Part shown: positions 9,201 through 17,862 of the stretch, piece by piece
Layout: every line of letters starts with the position of its first letter
How positions within the stretch are numbered: position 1 is the first letter of the stretch
Source: Syntrophomonadaceae bacterium
GTDB lineage: Bacteria > Bacillota > Ch66 > Ch109
DNA length: 36,748 nt
Assembly (NCBI GenBank): GCA_012519455.1
Contig: JAAYQE010000114.1
Coordinates: 1-36,748, forward strand
Direction of reading: 5' to 3'
Notes under the pieces: generated by a model
The model's database searches: none
The model's input: the letters and a program-made list of their open reading frames with translations, nothing else
What the model was told of the DNA's origin: nothing
Position numbers and translations under genes: made by a program

Positions 9201-9907
9201 GCTAGTTCGTCCTGCAAGCAAAGCTTTTCTTGTAGTATGGAATTTAATGCTTGCTCCTGTTCCACGGTTAATAACTGCGTCCCCGCCAGCTCAGCCTGTA
9301 AACTTTCCAGTTTTCTACGTTCTGCCGTCCGATGCTCATGTACCTTGATCGAGATCTGACTGTAGATTTCGGTACCGGTTATTTGCTCCAAGATAGGAGC
9401 CCGTGCATCCGGCGGGGCCTGGAGAAACGCCGCAAAATCTCCCTGGGCCAGCAACATAGAGCGGGTAAAGCGATCGAAATCCATCCCGGACACTTCTTCT
9501 ACCCGTGCGGCCACATCGCGAATTTTGGCCTCCAGTACTTCGCCGGTCTTTGCATTAGAAATTTCATGTCTTGCATTCTGCAGGTTGCCATCCGGTTTTT
9601 TGCGGGCCCGATGCTGACTCCAGTGACAACAAAAACGACCGGCCCGGGTCTCGAAAACCACCTCGGCAAAGCATTCACCGGACTGACGCGTCATGATCTC
9701 ATTACTGGTTGCGGTGATACTGCTTAATCGAGGGGTCCGACCATAAAGAGCCAGGCAAATCGCATCAAGAAGCGTAGTTTTTCCCGAACCGGTGGGGCCG
9801 GTAATAGCAAATATACCATCAGACGTATAGGCAGGATGGGTAAAATCCACCTTCCATTCACCCATTAGCGAATTTAAATTTTTGAACCGTACCTCAAGTA
9901 TCCGCAT
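6239..9907 (-). CDS. sbcC: Exonuclease SbcC (Rad50-like ATPase subunit)
   Basis: ATPase and coiled-coil subunit of the SbcCD nuclease, which opens hairpins and processes double-strand ends at stalled or palindromic DNA. The Walker A motif GPTGSGKT is at about residues 37-44. Long coiled coils flank a zinc-hook motif CPLCG near residue 600, and the C-terminal ABC signature LSGGESFIVSLALALGLS and Walker B SLFLDEGFGTLDEDA are intact. The length of about 1222 residues is typical of large Gram-positive SbcC. I place the start at ATG 9907 (MRILEVRFKNLNSL), seven bases after AGGGGG, rather than an upstream in-frame TTG at 9913. It follows sbcD by 11 bases, so the two are translated from one message. 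Confidence 0.95.
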   Translation of the reverse strand: MRILEVRFKNLNSLMGEWKVDFTHPAYTSDGIFAITGPTGSGKTTLLDAICLALYGRTPRLSSITATSNEIMTRQSGECFAEVVFETRAGRFCCHWSQHRARKKPDGNLQNARHEISNAKTGEVLEAKIRDVAARVEEVSGMDFDRFTRSMLLAQGDFAAFLQAPPDARAPILEQITGTEIYSQISIKVHEHRTAERRKLESLQAELAGTQLLTVEQEQALNSILQEKLCLQDELAKQCEWLRKARGWLEGITALEKEIAVLEEQWQHFEERQEAFQPDLERLNRARKAIVVEGDYIRVSELRNQQNQEREELVKARKHLPGWETAQAEALQTWQTAVDQQKQARVTQNLEAETIKQVREIDFRIADKLQRIEKLAELIELLKHQHQECCKHIGEREEALKAAQAALSEVELYLGQNAVDAGLVTNLKVLNKMFDTLHSLDTQCTAADKKLADASRIKTLSTAASAELTLAYKKSQAELTQLEQEYQHLDMEIMDLLKGQELSAWRDQLDALKERKGLLEVTEQTLERIHVTRQNLDELKTRRHALVKEQLRLVGEINFYTERKTDQEREVEHLETRVALLNRIRDLEAERARLEDGQPCPLCGAIEHPYAKGNLPVLDEAEAALQSAKKELKDISELLAKLKIHEATTTRDLEQNGEDVEKQKALLEAEEKRSAEVWLKLQITASPGERLAKVANEKAIVQSRIIEGASHIMEVEQKAKKEKVLLQALEKARKAYAEADKALQNAEHKREFAERDYDRLDKEYAALKEQFADARREVLKEVAIYGINDLPEKLNSLLGHFTQRCGQWQTKLIEKSDHEKNITDLKLELEKQRVLRDKLDEELEARQQEQAEWRSQLEVLRRERFVLYGDKNPDIEEKQRADEVERAEKELEQAQMDHDKIEREVNYIKVRIDSLNDSIQRRTEVLSRAEQELTAHLKRAGFEDEDAYCTSCLAEEERDQLTEKVNALNQEKTELQTRRQDKHTTLQAERKKAITDEPYDTVQQKLAAYESSLKETQQEIGAIKRDLDNNEDLRIKQQQRLADIELQKKECTRWDMLHELIGSADGKKYRNFAQGLTFEMMVAHANRRLQKMTDRYLLLRDHTQPLDLNVIDNYQAGEIRSTKNLSGGESFIVSLALALGLSQMASRNVRVDSLFLDEGFGTLDEDALDTALDTLAGLQQDGKLIGVISHVAALKERISTQIQVIPETSGRSIISGPGCQRI

Positions 9908-9918
9908 CTCCAATCCCC

Positions 9919-11148
9919 CTATTCCGCTTGGGGGTCGTCTTCCTCAAGGGAAGCGACCACCTCTCGGTACGCCAGTAATAGTTCCTCACGCTGTACTTCA
10001 GGCACATCATGCGCCTCCAAACAACGCCAAAACACCTCGTTATGCTTCAGATCATCTAGTGTTTCCTCCATGGCCATACTGCTCATAGCTTGTTCTAGGA
10101 CCCGGTTGTTTTTTACGCGCAAAATTTCCAAGTCGGTCCCGTTTATCGCTTCATCTAGGCGCTCGCGCAAATCACCGATGATCGCATCTCCTTTATAGAT
10201 GACTTCCAGCCAGGCGCGGCTACCGCTCAACCTCAATTCATTGAGACGGGCGGTAATATCCTCCCAATCACCGCAAATCTTTTCTAACGCTTGAAACACC
10301 GGAACCGGAATATGGCTAACTACCGGCTGCGTACCGGTGAACACCACCTGACAGACGCTTTTCGCCCGAGTAGCCTCCCCAAACCCCATCGGCAAGGGAG
10401 AACCGCAATAACGTTGGGTATCCATTCCCCCCACTTTCTGGGACAGATGCAAATGCCCAAGGGCAAGGTAATCAATGTTCGGCGGGAACACGTCAGCTCC
10501 CACATAAGCTAAGGACCCAATATAAAGATCGCGCACCCCATCCCCTTCAACCGTCTGACCCCCGGCTGTAAACAGGTGTCCCATAGCCACCATCGGCACC
10601 GGCCGGCTCAGTTGGGTACGAATTTGCTCGGCTGCTGTAACAACCTGACGATAATGTTGGCGAATCCCTTCCACGAGCTTGCGTTCCTTATCTTCCTGGC
10701 TTTCCCCTGCCTCAGCCTGACGCATATCCCGGTCCCGAAGATAGGGAACCGCACACACGATAAGTTCCGGTTCACCGTTAGGGTCCGACAGGACCAACAC
10801 TTCATCTTCCGGAGACCTGCACATACTCCCAACTACATAAACGTTTAGAAACCGCAGAACCTCCCGAGGTGCATTCAAGAAAGAAGGCGAATCATGGTTA
10901 CCTGCTGTTATTACTACGTGACGACAGGCAGAATTGGCTACCCGGCATAAAAACCGATAATACAATTCCTGAGCGCGGTTGCTGGGGGTACTATTATCAA
11001 ACACATCTCCGGCCACCAGAAGAGCTTCAACTTTCTCCTCCTCAATCAGGTCGGCCAACCAAACCAGAAACGCCTCATGCTCTTCATATCTTTTTCGTCC
11101 ATATAAGGAACGCCCAATATGCCAGTCCGAAGTGTGAATCAGTTTCAT
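9919..11148 (-). CDS. sbcD: Exonuclease SbcD (Mre11-like nuclease subunit)
   Basis: Metallophosphoesterase nuclease subunit that pairs with SbcC. The metal-binding motifs are all visible in order: DWHIG near the N-terminus (Asp8, His10), GDVFDN (about 47-52), GNHDSP (about 83-88), and LGHLHLSQ further on. A C-terminal capping region follows. The 409-residue length is normal. ATG start with AAGGAG upstream. Only about 50 bases separate it from the terminator of the upstream CoA-transferase operon, and I see no clear promoter there, so its promoter may overlap the terminator or sbcDC may depend on read-through. Confidence 0.95.
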   Translation of the reverse strand: MKLIHTSDWHIGRSLYGRKRYEEHEAFLVWLADLIEEEKVEALLVAGDVFDNSTPSNRAQELYYRFLCRVANSACRHVVITAGNHDSPSFLNAPREVLRFLNVYVVGSMCRSPEDEVLVLSDPNGEPELIVCAVPYLRDRDMRQAEAGESQEDKERKLVEGIRQHYRQVVTAAEQIRTQLSRPVPMVAMGHLFTAGGQTVEGDGVRDLYIGSLAYVGADVFPPNIDYLALGHLHLSQKVGGMDTQRYCGSPLPMGFGEATRAKSVCQVVFTGTQPVVSHIPVPVFQALEKICGDWEDITARLNELRLSGSRAWLEVIYKGDAIIGDLRERLDEAINGTDLEILRVKNNRVLEQAMSSMAMEETLDDLKHNEVFWRCLEAHDVPEVQREELLLAYREVVASLEEDDPQAE

Positions 11149-11196
11149 AGGTTACTCCTTTTTCAAAAAATTTCGAGGGGTGTCTGACCGACTGCG

Positions 11197-11234
11197 AAAA
11201 AAAGGAAGACCCTCGAAGCGTGCTTCGAAGGTCT
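11197..11234 (-). terminator. Terminator of the beta-oxidation / CoA-transferase operon
   Basis: Minus-strand hairpin formed by 11207-11219 and 11222-11234 (AGACC and TCGAAG arms with one mismatch), followed on that strand by TTTTTTT (complement of 11197-11203). It lies 30 bases after the stop of the last CoA-transferase subunit. Confidence 0.85.
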
Positions 11235-11263
11235 ATTCTAGACCCGACTATTATTTTACCACT

Positions 11264-12073
11264 TTACGCCAGGAAAATCCCCTCCGCGTCGATTGCTTTA
11301 TACAATAGTTCCAATTCGTGGTAGGTTGGGGGTACGGTTTCTCCACTAACCCGAGAAATATCAAGATCAAAATCACAGTTATTCTTTACATCTTCCGGGG
11401 TAAATCCCGGATGTACGGTATCTAAATACATCTCTCCGGTTACTGCATCAAACCGAAATACGGCCATATTGGTAATTACCGCTGAGGGGCCCCCTCGGAA
11501 AAACTTTCCATAAACCTCCTGTTTAGGTGCCATTTCTCCGCTGGGGAATTTGCGCACCCTCCAGCCGGGAGAGGTAATATATTGACAGGCTTCGGTAAAC
11601 CGGCGTTTTTCCTGTACCATAATAAATACGGTACGCCGGGCTAGAGAATTTATATCCGGGTTGCCGCCGCTGCCGGTTAACCGTATCTGCGGCTTAAGGT
11701 AATTTCCAATCACCGTAGTATTGACATTTCCGTACTTATCAATCTCAGCCCCGCCCAAAAAAGCCAGATCCACTACTCCTCGCTGCAATTGACTAAAAAC
11801 ATCAAACAATCCGGAGCAAATAGCGGCTTGATAAGCGCAGCGGGCATCACCTACTGAAGCGGGTAGATGAATAGGCCGTCCATCTACGGTACCTGCTTCG
11901 TATACACAGCAAGCGTTTGGGGCTGTAGTCCTCTGGGCCAACATAATGGCCAGCATCGGTAACCCGGTCCCTGCAAACACTACCTCCCCGTCTTGGACCT
12001 CTCGAGCTGCGGAAACCGCCAGGATATCACCAACTTTGTATTCGCCGGGTTTAGCTAATTCCTGGTTACGCAT
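11264..12073 (-). CDS. CoA-transferase subunit B (glutaconate CoA-transferase-like)
   Basis: Catalytic beta-type subunit of a class I CoA-transferase, which moves CoA between carboxylates through a glutamyl-CoA thioester. The segment CCVYEAG (Glu59) corresponds to the position of the catalytic glutamate in the glutaconate CoA-transferase B family. The glycine-rich FLGGAEIDKYGNVNTT segment, normally involved in CoA binding, follows. The 269-residue length fits. Its ATG follows directly on the stop codon of subunit A (TAA ATG), giving tight translational coupling. Given the operon, butyrate, acetoacetate or a related short or medium-chain acid is a plausible substrate; glutaconate is the family name only. 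Confidence 0.88.
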   Translation of the reverse strand: MRNQELAKPGEYKVGDILAVSAAREVQDGEVVFAGTGLPMLAIMLAQRTTAPNACCVYEAGTVDGRPIHLPASVGDARCAYQAAICSGLFDVFSQLQRGVVDLAFLGGAEIDKYGNVNTTVIGNYLKPQIRLTGSGGNPDINSLARRTVFIMVQEKRRFTEACQYITSPGWRVRKFPSGEMAPKQEVYGKFFRGGPSAVITNMAVFRFDAVTGEMYLDTVHPGFTPEDVKNNCDFDLDISRVSGETVPPTYHELELLYKAIDAEGIFLA

Positions 12074-13054
12074 TTATCTCGTCCCCCTCTTCACCTTACT
12101 CGAATACTTTAAGGCCGAATTGGACCGCAGGGTTTCCAAACGCCTAATTCCCAATTTTTCTAGATATTCATCATGATTATTCACTCCAAAAATCCACTTT
12201 TCCGCCCAAGCATCAAAGCCTTCCTGAGTACGGGTTTCATTATAAAAATCACGGATAAAGGCTCCATCTGCCTCATACATACCAAAACAGCCGGTTGGAT
12301 GCGCAGCCCAAGGTAACTCAACTATCGCGTCCACCAGATAAGGGGGAATCAGATTGCGTTCTGGTTCCTGACGCAAATATTCTTCAGGGACAACTTCTTC
12401 GGCAATCACGATCAGTTTATTGGCTGCCTTAGCCGCCTCTTCATCACTGAATTTCTGGCCCCAAATTTGAACCGTGCCTTCTTCCCCAACTTGCTGAGCC
12501 AACATAATACAGACATCGGGCCGGGCAGCCGGCACATGCAGAAGGGTACCCATATCATAAAACGTATCGTTAACAAACTGATATTTAGCCCGAGGAATCC
12601 GGGTGTCCGATCCATCACGTAATCCGGTCCGACCTAGTATATCGTACTCGGGATTTATAATGTCGGTACCCAAAGACGCCGCCGTCGGTAAATAAGGCAC
12701 GCCCATGGCTCCAGCCGTTAGCCGCAGTAGCATATGCAGATGGCTGTAGTCTTCGACAATCAATTCCCCGGACATTACCTTGCGGGCCAGATTGCCACCC
12801 AGTTTACCAAATAATTCATGTCCGATCCAACAGGATTCCCATATTTTTACACAGCCAGCCCCAATGAGTACCTCTCCATGCGTTCCGGAATTAACCTCCA
12901 CCAGGTGAAGATTCTTTTTCTGCTGCCGTACAATCTCGTAAATCGCCGCCATAGGTCGACGCCAGATCGTAAAACCGCTGAAAGTCAACATATCCCCATC
13001 TTGAATCATTTGGATCGCATCCGTAAGGGACATCTTTTTACTCGGTTTTGCCAC
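12074..13054 (-). CDS. CoA-transferase subunit A (glutaconate CoA-transferase-like)
   Basis: Alpha-type subunit of the two-subunit class I CoA-transferase. The N-terminal half has the family pattern MSLTDAIQMIQDGDMLTFSGF. Then come GAGCVKIWESCWIGHELFG and a long C-terminal region with YLVDAIVELPWAAHPTGCFGMYEAD, typical of GctA-like proteins. The 326-residue length is standard. The GTG start has AGGGGG eight bases upstream. It lies between acyl-CoA dehydrogenase and subunit B in one operon. Confidence 0.88.
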   Translation of the reverse strand: MAKPSKKMSLTDAIQMIQDGDMLTFSGFTIWRRPMAAIYEIVRQQKKNLHLVEVNSGTHGEVLIGAGCVKIWESCWIGHELFGKLGGNLARKVMSGELIVEDYSHLHMLLRLTAGAMGVPYLPTAASLGTDIINPEYDILGRTGLRDGSDTRIPRAKYQFVNDTFYDMGTLLHVPAARPDVCIMLAQQVGEEGTVQIWGQKFSDEEAAKAANKLIVIAEEVVPEEYLRQEPERNLIPPYLVDAIVELPWAAHPTGCFGMYEADGAFIRDFYNETRTQEGFDAWAEKWIFGVNNHDEYLEKLGIRRLETLRSNSALKYSSKVKRGTR

Positions 13055-13083
13055 TGCTTGAACCCCCTTTAATCTTTTCTATA

Positions 13084-14226
13084 CTACGCCAGGATCCGCT
13101 TGGCGATTACAATCCTTTGAATTTGATTCGTTCCTTCATAGATCTGAGTAATCTTGGCATCCCGCATATACCTTTCTACCTGGTACTCCCGGCAGTAACC
13201 ATATCCCCCAAACAACTGTACACAGTCAGTAGTTACCCGCATCGCCGTATCCGTTGCATAACGTTTAGCCATTGAAGCTTCAAGGGAATGCGGCAGTTGA
13301 TTATCCTTTAACCAGGCAGCCCGATGAATCAATAAACGAGCAGCCTCGATTTCCGTAACCATATCGGCCAGCATCCATTGCACGCCTTGATTAGCGGTTA
13401 GTGGTCGGCCAAATTGTTCTCGGCTCTTCACATAAGGAAGGGTAAGATCAAAACAACCCTGAGCAATACCCAATCCCTGTGCCCCAATGCTGATTCGACC
13501 CCCGTCCAATAAGGCCATGGCTACGTTAAAGCCTTTGCCTTCTTCCCCCATTCGATTTTCTACCGGGATTTCCATGTTTTCAAAGGTAAGGGCTACGGTT
13601 GCCGAACCATTCAACCCCATCTTTTCTTCTGGTTTCCCGATAATTAAACCTGGCGCATCTTTATCGACAATTAAACAGGTGATTCCCTGGTGATTTCTGG
13701 TTGTAGGATCCGTACGTACGAAAGTTACGTACATATCTGCATATCCACCGGATGTAATAAAAATCTTGTTCCCATTTACGATATAGCGATCTCCTCGGCG
13801 AACCGCGGAAGTACGAAGACTGGCTGCATCAGAGCCGGCAGAGGGTTCGGTAAGGGCAAAGGCCCCCAGCATCTCGCCTTTACACAAAGGTTTTAAATAC
13901 TTCTCCTTCTGTTCTTCCGTCCCGAAAAGATAGGTAGACATACAGCCTAATCCGGTGTGTACCGCGACAATTACTGCGGTCGAAGCACAGGCTTTGGCCA
14001 GTTCCTCGATATACATTGCAAACGATAAATAGTCACCCCCGGCCCCGCCCCATTCCTCGGGTAAAGGAAGTCCCATTAAACCTAGCTCACCCAGTTTTTT
14101 TAAAGTATCCAGTGGAAATTTATGATATTTATCCGTATCAGCTGCTATCGGAGCGATTTCTTTTTGTACAAATCTACGAATGGTATCCCGAAACATTAAT
14201 TGTTCTTCGTTTAAACGAAAATCCAC
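13084..14226 (-). CDS. Acyl-CoA dehydrogenase (short-chain / butyryl-CoA type)
   Basis: FAD enzyme that interconverts acyl-CoA and trans-2-enoyl-CoA. The FAD and substrate motifs AFALTEPSAGSDAASLRTSA and YIVNGNKIFITSGG are present. The catalytic base sits in IYEGTNQIQRIVIAKRIL (Glu364), its usual place for short- and medium-chain enzymes. The 380-residue length matches butyryl-CoA dehydrogenase (Bcd). GTG start. No electron-transfer flavoprotein genes (etfBA) are in this operon, so the redox partner must be encoded elsewhere. That absence is also compatible with an oxidative (beta-oxidation) role rather than bifurcating butyrate synthesis. Confidence 0.93.
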   Translation of the reverse strand: MDFRLNEEQLMFRDTIRRFVQKEIAPIAADTDKYHKFPLDTLKKLGELGLMGLPLPEEWGGAGGDYLSFAMYIEELAKACASTAVIVAVHTGLGCMSTYLFGTEEQKEKYLKPLCKGEMLGAFALTEPSAGSDAASLRTSAVRRGDRYIVNGNKIFITSGGYADMYVTFVRTDPTTRNHQGITCLIVDKDAPGLIIGKPEEKMGLNGSATVALTFENMEIPVENRMGEEGKGFNVAMALLDGGRISIGAQGLGIAQGCFDLTLPYVKSREQFGRPLTANQGVQWMLADMVTEIEAARLLIHRAAWLKDNQLPHSLEASMAKRYATDTAMRVTTDCVQLFGGYGYCREYQVERYMRDAKITQIYEGTNQIQRIVIAKRILA

Positions 14227-14319
14227 AGTTTTCTCTCCTCTCTTAAGGAATAAACCTGGAGAGATCGCGGGATTATCCCCCGGCGCTGCTGCTTTGTAGC
14301 CGGTTAGTTGCTTCGCTTA

Positions 14320-15102
14320 TTATTTTCCGATAAATTTGGGTTTTCTCTTTTCTAAAAATGCGGTCATGCCCTCCCGTTGATCCTGGGTGGCAAAACACAG
14401 ACCAAATAAATCTGCTTCGTGGGTCATCGCTTTATCTACATCCATCTCCAATCCTTCATCCACTGCGGCCTTGCATAAACGCACAGCTACTTGTCCTTTG
14501 GAAATAATTTTATTCGCCAGTTCCCGACAGACCTCCATTAACTTTTCCTCCGGTACTACTCGATTAACCAAGCCAATCCGGTAAGCCTCTTGCGCATTAA
14601 TCATATCTCCGGTAAACAACAGTTCTTTAGCCCAGCTCTTGCCAATCAAGCGGGGTAATCTTTGGGTTCCAGCGAAGCCAGCGATCACGCCCAAACTTAC
14701 TTCCGGTTGCCCAAACTGACTTTTATCCGAAGCCACCCGAATATCACAAGCCATGGCTAGTTCACATCCGCCACCTAGCGCATAACCGTTAATCGCTGCA
14801 ATTACCGGCCGTGGCATGTACTCTAGTTTACGTAAAATCGACTGTCCCAACCGTCCGAAGGCGCGACCTTCTAGGGCCGTCATGTTTTGCATATAGGCAA
14901 TATCCGCCCCGGCTACAAAAGCCTTGCCCCCGGCCCCAGTAAGAATTACCACATGAATCTCCTCATCCGAGCTAACCTCATCAATCACCTGGCTAAGTTC
15001 ATCTAATACTTCTTTATTCAAAGAATTCAAATAGCGGGGACGGTTGATGGTTACGATGGCTGTATTTCCTTCTTTTTCAAAAATCAAGGTATTCCAGGCC
15101 AC
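14320..15102 (-). CDS. Enoyl-CoA hydratase / crotonase
   Basis: Adds water to trans-2-enoyl-CoA to give 3-hydroxyacyl-CoA, or the reverse. The oxyanion-hole segments GKAFVAGADIAYM and GYALGGGCELAMACD are seen. The two catalytic glutamates are Glu114 (GGGCELA) and Glu134 (GQPEVSLG), so it is a true hydratase-type member rather than an isomerase with only one. The 260-residue length is usual. GTG start with AGGAGG upstream. Lies between the hydroxyacyl-CoA dehydrogenase and acyl-CoA dehydrogenase genes; a 93-base gap follows it without an obvious terminator. Confidence 0.93.
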   Translation of the reverse strand: MAWNTLIFEKEGNTAIVTINRPRYLNSLNKEVLDELSQVIDEVSSDEEIHVVILTGAGGKAFVAGADIAYMQNMTALEGRAFGRLGQSILRKLEYMPRPVIAAINGYALGGGCELAMACDIRVASDKSQFGQPEVSLGVIAGFAGTQRLPRLIGKSWAKELLFTGDMINAQEAYRIGLVNRVVPEEKLMEVCRELANKIISKGQVAVRLCKAAVDEGLEMDVDKAMTHEADLFGLCFATQDQREGMTAFLEKRKPKFIGK

Positions 15103-15118
15103 TGCACCAACCTCCTGG

Positions 15119-15970
15119 TTACTCGTATTGATAAAAACCTCTTCCGGACTTCCGACCCAACCAGCCGGCCTGTACGTACTGCCGAATCAGGGGACAGGGA
15201 CGGAATTTAGGATCACCGAAACCTTCATAAATCGCGTTCAAAATCGCTAAAACGGTATCCAAACCAATTAGATCCGCCTGGGCCAGAGGGCCCATTCGGT
15301 GGTTCATCCCATGGGTCATGGAATTGTCAATACCCTCAATAGTTGCAATTCCTTCATAAACGCAGAAAGCCGCTTCGTTAATCAAAATATGGGAAAGACG
15401 GGTGGAAATAAAGCCGGGAAAATCTTTGGCTTCTACAGGCACCTTATCCATAAAGAGGCTTAGATCAACAATGGTTTTCGTTACTTCGGGACTGGTGGCT
15501 AGACCTTGAATCACTTCCACTAATTTCATCACCGGCGCTGGGTTCATAAAATGCATACCTAACACCTTATCTGGTCTACGCGTTACCCCGCCCAATTTAG
15601 TAATTGGCATCGTAGAAGTATTAGTAGCCAATATCGTATGGGGAGGACAAACTTCATCCAGTTTGCGAAAAACCTTTTCTTTAACCGCCCAATTTTCCAC
15701 CACGGCTTCGATTACGAAATCACAATCTTTAGCGTCCTCAAGATTAGTAGAAGGAATAAGACGTGCCATAACCGCTTCCTTCGCTTCTATCGTCATTTTG
15801 CCTTTCTCCACGCTGCGTGATAGGAGCTTGTTGGTAAAATTAAATGCCTTCTGCACTAAATCTAAGTTTAAATCGTTAAGCATGGTTTCAAACCCATACT
15901 GGGCGGTTAACTGAGCAATTCCTCCACCCATCTGGCCTGCCCCTACCACCATAATTTTCTTAATTTCCAT
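15119..15970 (-). CDS. 3-hydroxybutyryl-CoA dehydrogenase
   Basis: NAD(P)-dependent oxidoreductase interconverting 3-hydroxyacyl-CoA and 3-ketoacyl-CoA. The N-terminal Rossmann motif is VGAGQMGGGIAQ (residues 9-20). The catalytic His-Glu region includes GMHFMNPAPVMKLVEV (His near 139), and the C-terminal dimerisation domain carries GPLAQADLIGLDTVLAIL. The 283-residue single-function length matches clostridial Hbd. ATG start with GGAGGAG upstream. The gap to the crotonase gene is 16 bases. Confidence 0.95.
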   Translation of the reverse strand: MEIKKIMVVGAGQMGGGIAQLTAQYGFETMLNDLNLDLVQKAFNFTNKLLSRSVEKGKMTIEAKEAVMARLIPSTNLEDAKDCDFVIEAVVENWAVKEKVFRKLDEVCPPHTILATNTSTMPITKLGGVTRRPDKVLGMHFMNPAPVMKLVEVIQGLATSPEVTKTIVDLSLFMDKVPVEAKDFPGFISTRLSHILINEAAFCVYEGIATIEGIDNSMTHGMNHRMGPLAQADLIGLDTVLAILNAIYEGFGDPKFRPCPLIRQYVQAGWLGRKSGRGFYQYE

Positions 15971-16024
15971 GCTCCTCCTCCTTTGATGCGGAAAGGTATC
16001 TCGTTAAAAATTAAATGAGGTTAC

Positions 16025-17203
16025 TTAATCAACCTTGATCAACATAGCATCGCCTTGAGCCGCACCACTGCAGATACAGGCTATTCCGTAACCGCCTCCA
16101 CGTGCCCGTAGTGCAAAAATCAAGTGCATCAAAATCCGCGCTCCACTAGCGCCAATGGGATGGCCGAAGGCAATGGCTCCCCCATCTACGTTCACCCGAT
16201 TGACGTCCCACCCGGTAATCCGCGTACTGGTGAGTGCAACCGCAGCAAAAGCCTCATTAGCCTCGAATAAAGCAATATCATTAACCGTTAATCCTTTTTG
16301 TTGGAGAAGTTTAGCGGTAGCTAATCCAGGTACAGTAGCAATGTATTTCGGATCCTGGGCCACCTCTACATGTCCCTTTATCGTTGCTAAGGGCTCAAGG
16401 CCCAATTTCATAGCTTTTTCTCGGGACATAAGCACCAAAGCCCCGGCTCCGTCATTAACTCCCGGCGCATTACCGGCTGTTACCGTTCCATCTTTAATAA
16501 ATATTGGCGGTAATTTAGCTAGCCCTTCGAGCGTTGTATCTGAGCGAGGACCTTCGTCTGTATCTACTATCGTGGTTCCTTTTCTACCTTTGATCTCCAC
16601 GGGAACAATTTCCTCCCGCAAACGTCCGGCCTTGATCGCCTCTGAAGCTAATTGCTGACTGCGTAAGGCCCATTCATCTTGCTCCTGACGGGTAATGCCA
16701 AATTCTTGCGCTACTTCAGAACCGTGTACGGCCATATGACGATTATAGACAGCGCACCATAGGCCATCATGTACCATCAAATCAATGGCTTTAGCGTCGC
16801 CCATACGAACGCCCCAGCGTATTCCCGGTAGAAGATAGGGAGCATTACTCATACTTTCCATACCGCCAGCTACGACTATCTCCGCTTCCCCCAAGCGAAT
16901 AGCCCACTCCCCTAAAGCAACGGAGATCAATCCCGAGGCACAAACCTTATTCACCGTAAGCGATGGAATTTCCCAGGGGATACCAGCCTTCCCGGCTGCC
17001 TGACGCGATGGTATTTGGCCACATCCTCCCTGCAGGACCTGTCCTAGGTATATATAGTCCACCTGTTCATTGGTAATCTGGGCGCGTTTAAGGGCTTCTG
17101 CCAGGACAATTCCGCCCAAATCCACCGCCTTAAGCGCCTGCAAGGCCCCTCCGAAACGACCAAAAGGGGTTCTGGCTGCGCTCACAATCACGGTTTCCCT
17201 CAC
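16025..17203 (-). CDS. Acetyl-CoA acetyltransferase (thiolase)
   Basis: First gene of the operon; condenses two acetyl-CoA to acetoacetyl-CoA or cleaves 3-ketoacyl-CoA. The acyl-accepting cysteine is Cys88 in NKVCASGL. The histidine loop is HPIGASGAR, and the second catalytic cysteine is in CSGAAQG near the C-terminus. The usual CIGGGxG reads CSGAAQG here: the cysteine is kept but the glycine pattern is altered, a variant found in some thiolases. The 392-residue length is normal. The GTG start has AGGGGG six bases upstream, and a promoter is visible about 115 bases upstream. Confidence 0.94.
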   Translation of the reverse strand: MRETVIVSAARTPFGRFGGALQALKAVDLGGIVLAEALKRAQITNEQVDYIYLGQVLQGGCGQIPSRQAAGKAGIPWEIPSLTVNKVCASGLISVALGEWAIRLGEAEIVVAGGMESMSNAPYLLPGIRWGVRMGDAKAIDLMVHDGLWCAVYNRHMAVHGSEVAQEFGITRQEQDEWALRSQQLASEAIKAGRLREEIVPVEIKGRKGTTIVDTDEGPRSDTTLEGLAKLPPIFIKDGTVTAGNAPGVNDGAGALVLMSREKAMKLGLEPLATIKGHVEVAQDPKYIATVPGLATAKLLQQKGLTVNDIALFEANEAFAAVALTSTRITGWDVNRVNVDGGAIAFGHPIGASGARILMHLIFALRARGGGYGIACICSGAAQGDAMLIKVD

Positions 17204-17318
17204 GTTAAACCCCCTCTCTTAAGCCTTAAAACTAGTTACATCCCAACCGACAAATAGTTTTTACACCATTAGGAAACTTTTTACCACCTCCCGACTAAAA
17301 CTGGAAATTACCCCTGGC

Positions 17319-17346
17319 ACTATATAGGTATTGGAGATATATACAA
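17319..17346 (-). promoter_or_regulatory. Promoter of the thiolase / beta-oxidation operon
   Basis: On the minus strand TTGTAT (complement of 17341-17346), a 16-base spacer, then TATAGT (complement of 17319-17324), about 115 bases before the thiolase start. No operator was recognised. The rest of 17204-17538 contains this promoter, the neighbouring terminator and about 70 bases (17347-17417) in which I see nothing. Confidence 0.6.
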
Positions 17347-17410
17347 AATATTACAGGCGATTTCGTAGCTATTTCGGTATGGCTTCGCTTAAGGCCAACG
17401 AGTTGTCCCC

Positions 17411-17467
17411 AAAAAAAAGAAGGTCTTGAATTATGGGAAATCACTAACCCAAAATCCAAGACCTTCT
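17411..17467 (-). terminator. Terminator of the DUF1538-PII operon
   Basis: An 11-bp perfect stem (17418-17428 with 17457-17467, AGAAGGTCTTG arm) is extended inwards by a further imperfect stem (TTATGGG with CCCAAAA). On the minus strand it is followed by a run of eight T (complement of 17411-17418). Confidence 0.88.
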
Positions 17468-17538
17468 AAAATTTTGTTATATAGAATATGACCATAAATA
17501 TATGGTTATCAGTAGAACGTTATAAGGGGAGAATGTTT

Positions 17539-17862
17539 TTATTTTAAATCCATAAGAATATGACTGATCCCTACCACCTGTTCGACCCCAAGGACAAAAG
17601 CGATTCCTCGGCCCGGTTTATCCAGTTTAGTTGCTTTTACAATTTCCTCTAACACCTGGCTGGTTTTTTCCCGCTCGACCAGAGTTAATACAATATCTTT
17701 TTGCGGCTCAATTGTAATCCCAAATAGTTTAGTTTGTTCATGGATTCCGGTTCCACGACCCATCATGATCGTTCCCCCTTCGGCTCCCGCTTTTCTCGAA
17801 GCCTCTACCACTTTCTCGGAATCACCCTTGTTTACGATCGTCACAATAAGATCATGCAGCAT
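17539..17862 (-). CDS. PII-like nitrogen-regulator family protein
   Basis: Small trimeric ferredoxin-fold signalling protein of the GlnB/PII superfamily, which typically binds adenine nucleotides and contacts a membrane transporter. The T-loop region reads GGTIMMGRGTGIHEQTKLFGI and lacks the uridylylated tyrosine of classical GlnB. The C-terminal part has KPGRGIAFVLGVEQVVGI, resembling the PII B- and C-loop region. I prefer ATG 17862 (107 aa), preceded by GGTGAGG, over GTG 17871, whose ribosome site would be too close. The gene overlaps the end of the second DUF1538 gene, so a physical or regulatory partnership is likely but unproven. Confidence 0.82.
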   Translation of the reverse strand: MLHDLIVTIVNKGDSEKVVEASRKAGAEGGTIMMGRGTGIHEQTKLFGITIEPQKDIVLTLVEREKTSQVLEEIVKATKLDKPGRGIAFVLGVEQVVGISHILMDLK

